Source: Acidobacteriota bacterium
GTDB lineage: Bacteria > Acidobacteriota > Blastocatellia > Pyrinomonadales > Pyrinomonadaceae
Reading direction: 5' to 3'
Assembly (NCBI GenBank): GCA_021323895.1
Contig: JAJPKD010000032.1
Location: 1-34,287 of the forward strand
DNA: 34,287 bases
The notes beneath the pieces were generated by a model that was given only the letters and a program-made list of their open reading frames with translations, searched no databases and had not been told where the DNA came from. Each line of letters opens with the position of its first letter. Within the stretch, counting starts at the first letter, position 1. Positions 29,002 through 34,287 of the stretch are shown one piece after another. The translations under genes were made by a program, and so were the position numbers.

Positions 29002-30120
29002 TTACTTCAACTGCGGCGCGTTCGCCTCGCCATACCTCAAGAGCGTCCCACCGAAGCCTACAGCCCAGCCAGGTTTTCGATCGACAAAGAAGAGTCGTTG
29101 TAAGGGGTGCGAGGTGGTGGCCGATTGAGAGAGCCAACGCGCGCCGCCATCGTTTGTATGCAACAGCAGGCCTTCGTTGCCAATGGCCCAGCCTTCGTTC
29201 GGATCGACGAACTTTACATCTAGCAGATCAGCATCGACATTCGATCTTTGCGCGAACCAGGTGCGGCCGCCATCGATCGTTTTGAAGATGCGTCCCGCTG
29301 TACCGACGGCCCATCCTAAATTGTTCGTGGCAAAGCTCGCTGCGGTGAACCGAACATTGGCGTCGTCGCGGATGATCCCGGTCTGCCAATTCGTGCCGCC
29401 GTCACTGGTTTGAATGATTGTCGCGCCAGCGCCGACCAGCCAGGCATGCGCGTAGTCGATGTATGCACCGCCGAGCAACAGGTGCTTTGTTGGTGAAGCT
29501 TGTCGCAGCCAATGCTCGCCGCCATCGCGTGTAGTGAACACAATTCCAGTTTCGCCAAACACCAGGCCGTGTTGACTGTCGGCAAAAATCGCGCGGACTA
29601 ACCGCACGTTCACGTCACCACTTCTAAAAAAGACTCGCTGCCAACTGAAGCCTGCGTCTTCGGTCTTCAAGAGATAGGATCGCGGCTCGTCGTTAGTTCT
29701 TAGTTTGAGCAGATCGCGTTCGACGACCAGCCAGCCAACATCTTCACTCGCGAAATAGGCATCCAGTAATGTGTCGCGGCCCAGGGCTGCGATCTTTTTC
29801 CAACTCTCACCGCCGTCGGTCGTGCGTAGCAGCGTGCCGTTGCTGCCGGCGACCCAGCCGCGATTTTGATCGAGAAAATAAACCGAGCGGAGCCAGGCCA
29901 TTGTGCCTGAAGGTTGTTTGGTCCAGGTGGCGGCTGAGGCAGTGAGCAGTGAGCAGTGAGCCGTGAGCAGAATTAGCAATAGACTGAAGAGTGAAAGCCT
30001 CGCGCCGAAGGTGCGAAATAAAATAGCCAGGGGCAAGCGCGTAGCGCGCAGCCCCTGGAAACAGGAACCCAAAATACGTCTGCGCCCCTTTTGGGGCGCG
30101 ATGAACGATTCTTTACGCAT
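29002..30120 (-). CDS. YCF48-like / photosystem II assembly-factor-like beta-propeller protein
   Basis: Repeated WxVGxxGxIxxTxDGGxxW motifs (GWVAGSNGTLLRTTDGGESWKK, GLVFGETGIVFTTRDGGEHW, GWAVGTAGRIFKTIDGGRTW, GWAIGNEGLLLHTNDGGARW). The first ~50 codons run into a repeat element; start codon uncertain. Confidence 0.85.
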   Translation of the reverse strand: MRKESFIAPQKGRRRILGSCFQGLRATRLPLAILFRTFGARLSLFSLLLILLTAHCSLLTASAATWTKQPSGTMAWLRSVYFLDQNRGWVAGSNGTLLRTTDGGESWKKIAALGRDTLLDAYFASEDVGWLVVERDLLKLRTNDEPRSYLLKTEDAGFSWQRVFFRSGDVNVRLVRAIFADSQHGLVFGETGIVFTTRDGGEHWLRQASPTKHLLLGGAYIDYAHAWLVGAGATIIQTSDGGTNWQTGIIRDDANVRFTAASFATNNLGWAVGTAGRIFKTIDGGRTWFAQRSNVDADLLDVKFVDPNEGWAIGNEGLLLHTNDGGARWLSQSATTSHPLQRLFFVDRKPGWAVGFGGTLLRYGEANAPQLK

Positions 30121-30235
30121 CCGGCCGTGCTTCTATTTCGCCCCTTCAGGGCTCCTGGGTTTCGTTTAGATCCTTACCAGGGGCGGCGCTGCCGCTTGCC
30201 CCTGGCTACTTTCTCTCGCGCTTTCAGCGCTCAGA
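30001..30235. repeat. Composite palindromic repeat element (multiple hairpins, inverted arms)
   Basis: Hairpins CCAGGGGC-N16-GCCCCTGG (30027-30058), GCGCCCC-TTTT-GGGGCGC (30082-30099), CCAGGGGC-N13-GCCCCTGG (30177-30205). The two ends are related in inverted orientation (..AATAGCCAGGGGCAAGCG.. vs revcomp ..AGTAGCCAGGGGCAAGCG..). Confidence 0.85.
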
Positions 30236-31085
30236 AGATTCCATACTTAAACAAATTGGCGAAGCTCAGCACCTGGGTAAAGCCCATGATCGTTTGCAGC
30301 TTCTTCAGCTTGTTGCCCGGAACGATCACTTGATCGCCGGGGACGAGATAAGTCGAATCCGGCGCCTGGCCTTTGTAGATCGCGGTGAGGTTTACCGGGA
30401 TCGGTTTCAACGTTCCGTCCTGTTGTTTGCGGAGCACCACGATCTTGCTGCGATTGCCGGTTTGCAAAACGCCGCCGGCTTCCGCGACCGCTTCCGCGAC
30501 CGACAGGCGACGGCTCATCAACTTGATGCCCGGCACCGCGACGTCTCCGACTACGCTGTAGCGATACGAGCCAGCTTGAGCCAGCGATACCGAGACTTGC
30601 GGATCGATGATGAATTCGTCGTAGCGCTTCTTGATCAGCTCGGCAACCTGATCCGGCGTCTTGCCGTTGACGAAGATGCCTTCCGGGATCAGCGCGAGAT
30701 AGACGCGGCCGCTGGGCGGAATCTTCACGCCCTGCTTCGAGTAACGATCCTGGTTGAAGACGTTGATCGAAATCACATCGTCGGGCCCCAGTCGATAGTT
30801 CGTGAAGAAGTTGTTGTAGTACGGCACGATCGCTTCTTCTTCCGAAGATTCGTCCATGCGATTCGTCTTCCCGTCCGGGGTGACTTGCTGGTCGTCTTTG
30901 CTCTTGTCGGCATTCGCCGCCACCGTTTTGTCGTCCACGGCGACTGTCTTATCCGCGCCCTGCTGAGTTCCATCAGCCGAAGTGCGACGTTGCCGCGTCG
31001 AATTGTTCGGCGATTGCGCGAATGTCACGGTCGTGATGCCGAGCATTACCGCCAGAGCCAGAGTTTGAGTTAACAGCTTCTTCAT
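30231..31085 (-). CDS. Polysaccharide biosynthesis/export protein (Wza-like, Poly_export + SLBB)
   Basis: Signal peptide MKKLLTQTLALAVMLGITTVTFAQ; YRLGPDDVISINVFNQDRYSKQGVKIPPSGRVYLALIPEGIFVNGKTPDQVAELIKKRYDEFIIDPQVSVSL; SLBB-like SYRYSVVGDVAVPGIKLMSRRLSVAEAVAEAGG. Confidence 0.92.
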   Translation of the reverse strand: MKKLLTQTLALAVMLGITTVTFAQSPNNSTRQRRTSADGTQQGADKTVAVDDKTVAANADKSKDDQQVTPDGKTNRMDESSEEEAIVPYYNNFFTNYRLGPDDVISINVFNQDRYSKQGVKIPPSGRVYLALIPEGIFVNGKTPDQVAELIKKRYDEFIIDPQVSVSLAQAGSYRYSVVGDVAVPGIKLMSRRLSVAEAVAEAGGVLQTGNRSKIVVLRKQQDGTLKPIPVNLTAIYKGQAPDSTYLVPGDQVIVPGNKLKKLQTIMGFTQVLSFANLFKYGIF

Positions 31086-31136
31086 GATGTCTTCACCTTC
31101 CAAATCGCAAATTTAACAATTTGCGTTACTCAAAAC

Positions 31137-32522
31137 CTACGTACCCCTCCCAAACAGAATCGTCTTAATCGTTTCGAACATGATCGTGGCGTCGAGCGCC
31201 AGGTTCTGGTTCTTGATGTAGTACAGATCGTATTCCAGTTTCTTGCGCGCATCCTCGATCGATGCGCCGTACGGATACTTGATTTGCGCCCAGCCGGTCA
31301 GGCCCGGCGCGATCAAATGCCGCTGTTCGTAGTAATCAATTTCCTGCGCCAGTTGCGCAACAAAGTGCGGTCGCTCCGGTCGCGGCCCGACGAAATTCAT
31401 GTCGCCGCGCAGGATGTTCCAGAACTGCGGAATCTCATCGACGCGAATCTTGCGAATGATGCGGCCGACGCGGGTCATGCGATCGTCGCCGTTGCTGGCC
31501 CAAACCGGCCCGTTCTTTTCGGCGTCCGTTCGCATCGAGCGAAACTTCATGAGAGTAAAGACACGGCCGTTTCTGCCCACCCGCTCCTGCTTATAGAGCA
31601 CCGGCCCACGCGAATCGATTTTGATCAGAATGGCCGTGATGATCGCAATCGGCAGCGAAAGAATCGCGCCGATCAAAGCGATGAGCCGATGGATGACGAC
31701 TCGAATGACTTCATTGGTGCGCGCGCGGCTGCCGCGGCTGGAAAAGATCAACCAGCTCGGCCGAATCATGTCGAGCAGCACGCGACCCGTCAGCCTTTCG
31801 TAAAACGACGCGCTCTCTTCAATCGAAACATCGCCCGAAAGACTCAGCCGCAACAACTCCTGCGTCGGAAATTGCCCGCGGCGATCGCTGATGGCTACGA
31901 CCAGGCGATCGATATTTTCTTTTTTGACCAGCGAGCGCAATTCCGAAGTCAGGCCGATTACTTTGGGATTGATCAGGCTCTTGCCCACCAGCGCGGGATC
32001 GTTATCAACGAATCCGACGATGCGAAATCCGGCATCAGGGCGGCTGAGTGTTTCGCGCGCGATCTCAACTGCGAACGATCCTGAACCCACAATCAGAATT
32101 CGTTCGCCAACTTCCGGGTGACCGAGCACCCAGTGAATCGCCAGCCGCCATCCCACCATCAGCAGCAGCGCGACCGGCAGAGAAATCAACGACACGCCAC
32201 GGCCGAGCATCACTTGCGGCACTGCATAAAACAGCAAGGCCAGCGCAACCCAAGCGAGACCGAGCGCTTGCAGCAGGCGCAGCACAAGTTCGCTGCGGTC
32301 ATGCATTACGACGAAGTCGTACAGATCGAAAAGATAGAATGACGCGAGGCAGAAGACTGTTGCCAGCGCCGCTTTGTAGAAACCATTCTTAAGAATCAAC
32401 GCTTCCTCGGCGTCGGCCACGCCGAGACGCATGTACACGGCGACGATCAAACCGCTGAAGAGCAGCATTGCTTCGACCAGCAGCAGCAAGATCGTTCGCG
32501 CGTTGAATCTGGATGGTTTCAT
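31137..32522 (-). CDS. Polyprenyl glycosylphosphotransferase (undecaprenyl-phosphate sugar phosphotransferase)
   Basis: 461 aa; N-terminal TM bundle, CoA-binding-like GERILIVGSGSFAVEIARETL, C-terminal bacterial sugar transferase KQERVGRNGRVFTLMKFRSMRTDAEKNGPVWA, RKIRVDEIPQFWNILRGDMNFVGPRPERPHFV, APGLTGWAQIKYPYG. Confidence 0.95.
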   Translation of the reverse strand: MKPSRFNARTILLLLVEAMLLFSGLIVAVYMRLGVADAEEALILKNGFYKAALATVFCLASFYLFDLYDFVVMHDRSELVLRLLQALGLAWVALALLFYAVPQVMLGRGVSLISLPVALLLMVGWRLAIHWVLGHPEVGERILIVGSGSFAVEIARETLSRPDAGFRIVGFVDNDPALVGKSLINPKVIGLTSELRSLVKKENIDRLVVAISDRRGQFPTQELLRLSLSGDVSIEESASFYERLTGRVLLDMIRPSWLIFSSRGSRARTNEVIRVVIHRLIALIGAILSLPIAIITAILIKIDSRGPVLYKQERVGRNGRVFTLMKFRSMRTDAEKNGPVWASNGDDRMTRVGRIIRKIRVDEIPQFWNILRGDMNFVGPRPERPHFVAQLAQEIDYYEQRHLIAPGLTGWAQIKYPYGASIEDARKKLEYDLYYIKNQNLALDATIMFETIKTILFGRGT

Positions 32523-32561
32523 GATTTGTTTCTTCCCTCTCCCAGAGGGAGAGGGAGTTTC

Positions 32562-33671
32562 TTACGAGACCCCATCCTCCTCGATATAGATCATCTCCGG
32601 CTCGCCGGATTCGCGGTACGCCGGTGCGTGTGGCGCATCTGCCACTTGCACCGGATCAGGAACAGCGACCGGGCGCGTATGACGCGGCTGATAATAGTAG
32701 GACGTGTCTTCAGCCTTCTCTTCCGCGCGATTAAGCACCACGCCCAGCATTCGCTCGCGCGGCAGTTGCTCCAGTAGTCTTTCCACGACTGAATACCGAG
32801 TTGCTGAGGCGCGCACGACTAACAGCGCGGCATCAGCGCGATTAATCAGAAGATTCGCATCGGTGAAGACGCCGAGTGGTGGCGCATCGATGATGATGTA
32901 GTCGAACAGCCGACGCGCTTCTTCCAATAAACGACTGAAGCGCGGACCGGAAAGCAGTTCCGCAACGTCTTCACGGGCTGCGCCGCCTGGCAGCAGATGC
33001 AAACCGGAAGGCTTCAGCTTCACGATGGCTTCCATTAATTTCGTTTCGCCCGTCAACACTTCGGAGAGGCCGTCGTCGGTTGCTATGCCGAGATACTTTG
33101 CCGCGCATGGCTGTCGCAGATCCGCATCGATCACTAGCGCGGTGACGCCGTCCGTCTGCGCCAACAACCAGGCCAGGTTGAGCGCGGTGAGCGTCTTGCC
33201 TTCGCCCATGCCGGCGCTGGTAATCACGAATGCGCGTTTGCCTTCGCGCTCGTTGGCTTCGAGCAGTTTCGTGCGCAGCGCCCGGAACTGTTCAGACTCT
33301 GGCGAACGCGGATCGGTGATCGCGACGAGATGTGGTTCGACGCGCGCGGCCAAGACTTCTCGCGAAGAGAACTCAGCGGCGCGCGCCGATCCAACAGCGC
33401 CCAAGGTTGCCCCAGCATCACGGAAGGCATTTCCGTCGGGGAGTGCCGGCCCGCCGGTCGCCTGCGCCGTGTGCGCAGTGGACGCTGAACTGAACGCCGA
33501 TGGCATTCCGGTAAAGGGAGCTTTCTCCCATGGATGGTCTTGCCCGTTCCGCGGAACGAAGTAAGACACGTTATCCGGATTGCCGTTACGGCTGACTGAA
33601 GGATTGTTGTTTGGCTTGAAGTCGCGCGGAGAAGATTGCGCGCGCTTCAAGGCATCATAGACTCTGCCCAT
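32562..33671 (-). CDS. CpsD/CapB-type bacterial tyrosine kinase (exopolysaccharide-associated)
   Basis: 369 aa; SEQFRALRTKLLEA, Walker A SAGMGEGKTLTALNLAWLLAQ, Walker A' ALVIDADLRQP, Walker B YIIIDAPPLGVFTDANLL. Confidence 0.93.
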   Translation of the reverse strand: MGRVYDALKRAQSSPRDFKPNNNPSVSRNGNPDNVSYFVPRNGQDHPWEKAPFTGMPSAFSSASTAHTAQATGGPALPDGNAFRDAGATLGAVGSARAAEFSSREVLAARVEPHLVAITDPRSPESEQFRALRTKLLEANEREGKRAFVITSAGMGEGKTLTALNLAWLLAQTDGVTALVIDADLRQPCAAKYLGIATDDGLSEVLTGETKLMEAIVKLKPSGLHLLPGGAAREDVAELLSGPRFSRLLEEARRLFDYIIIDAPPLGVFTDANLLINRADAALLVVRASATRYSVVERLLEQLPRERMLGVVLNRAEEKAEDTSYYYQPRHTRPVAVPDPVQVADAPHAPAYRESGEPEMIYIEEDGVS

Positions 33672-34287
33672 TGTTCCCCCTCCCGAGCCCGGAGCGTTTG
33701 AATGCCGCGCCCAGATCGTCGATTGAAGGCGGCTCGCTGCGAACGTATTCGTTAAAGACGATGCCTGAATCGTTCTCGGATGAGATTAAAGAAAATTCTT
33801 CATGCGTGGATTCGCTGCCGTGGCCATTTCCGTTTCCGTTTGCATGTCCATTACCACCATTGCCCATCGACCAAAGCTCGGCGCGAGTGGCAGCGGGAAA
33901 GATGCGTGCGGGAGCTTCGCGTTCTTCCATCTTCGGCACGCGCGGCAGGATGTCGAAAGTCTCGGCGACCTCCTGAATCATCGCTTTACTGATGATTTGC
34001 GCGCTCGCCGAGAATCCATTCAGCAAAGCATTGTCGCAAAGGTTGTTGATGGCGCGCGGAATTCCGGCGGTGCAACGAAAGATGTAGTCAATCGCGCCCG
34101 GCGAGAAGATGTCCGGGTTCTCAGCGCCCGCGACCTTCAAGCGTGAACTGATGTACTGCGCCGTCTCTTCGACATTCGGCAGCGCCTTGATCTCGCAACG
34201 CAGCGCGACACGTTGTTTGAGCTGGCGTAGCTCGGGATAGTTCAGGATGTCGCGCAGTTCGGGCTGACCGGTCAAAACGATCTGCAA
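33655..34287 (-). CDS. ExeA/GspA-like AAA ATPase (exopolysaccharide/exosortase-associated type), N-terminus beyond the window
   Basis: MQIVLTGQPELRDILNYPELRQLKQRVALRCEIKALPNVEETAQYISSRLKVAG...IFRCTAGIPRAINNLCDNALLNGF; frame open at right edge. Confidence 0.88.
   Translation of the reverse strand: MQIVLTGQPELRDILNYPELRQLKQRVALRCEIKALPNVEETAQYISSRLKVAGAENPDIFSPGAIDYIFRCTAGIPRAINNLCDNALLNGFSASAQIISKAMIQEVAETFDILPRVPKMEEREAPARIFPAATRAELWSMGNGGNGHANGNGNGHGSESTHEEFSLISSENDSGIVFNEYVRSEPPSIDDLGAAFKRSGLGRGNNGQSL

Overview
The window is a dense, ordinary-looking bacterial chromosome segment. Its ECF-sigma + Ser/Thr-kinase-TolB pair, VWFA-related protein, YCF48-like propeller and GC-rich codon use suggest Acidobacteriota (Blastocatellia-like); this placement is inference. 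From left to right it carries: a truncated ECF sigma factor; a Ser/Thr kinase with a C-terminal WD40/TolB propeller; an amidohydrolase; a large secreted protein of unknown function; MqnC; a DUF1232 protein; phosphotransacetylase; a VWFA-domain protein; an HD-GYP response regulator; tRNA-Leu(CAA); two APC permeases; a broken L,D-transpeptidase; DusB; an intact L,D-transpeptidase; an S4 protein; a broken SurA/PpiC-type chaperone; Mfd; an AAA ATPase; RfaE2; LysRS; small secreted proteins; a YCF48-like propeller; and an exopolysaccharide cluster (Wza-like, polyprenyl glycosylphosphotransferase, BY-kinase, ExeA-like ATPase) that runs off the right edge. I found no CRISPR array, prophage or recognisable defence island. 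The most unusual signals are: (1) a family of ~120-bp inverted-repeat (REPIN/MITE-like) elements, GTCAGTACCGCGAGCGATAGCGAGCGGATC, at three loci, one of them lying in frame inside mfd; (2) a second 48-bp hairpin also inside mfd, exactly 16 codons long; (3) several other repeats that have become coding sequence (LysRS C-terminus, YCF48 N-terminus, DusB C-terminus); (4) three genes disrupted by a single stop or frameshift; and (5) a 42-codon relic of a deleted paralogous kinase.
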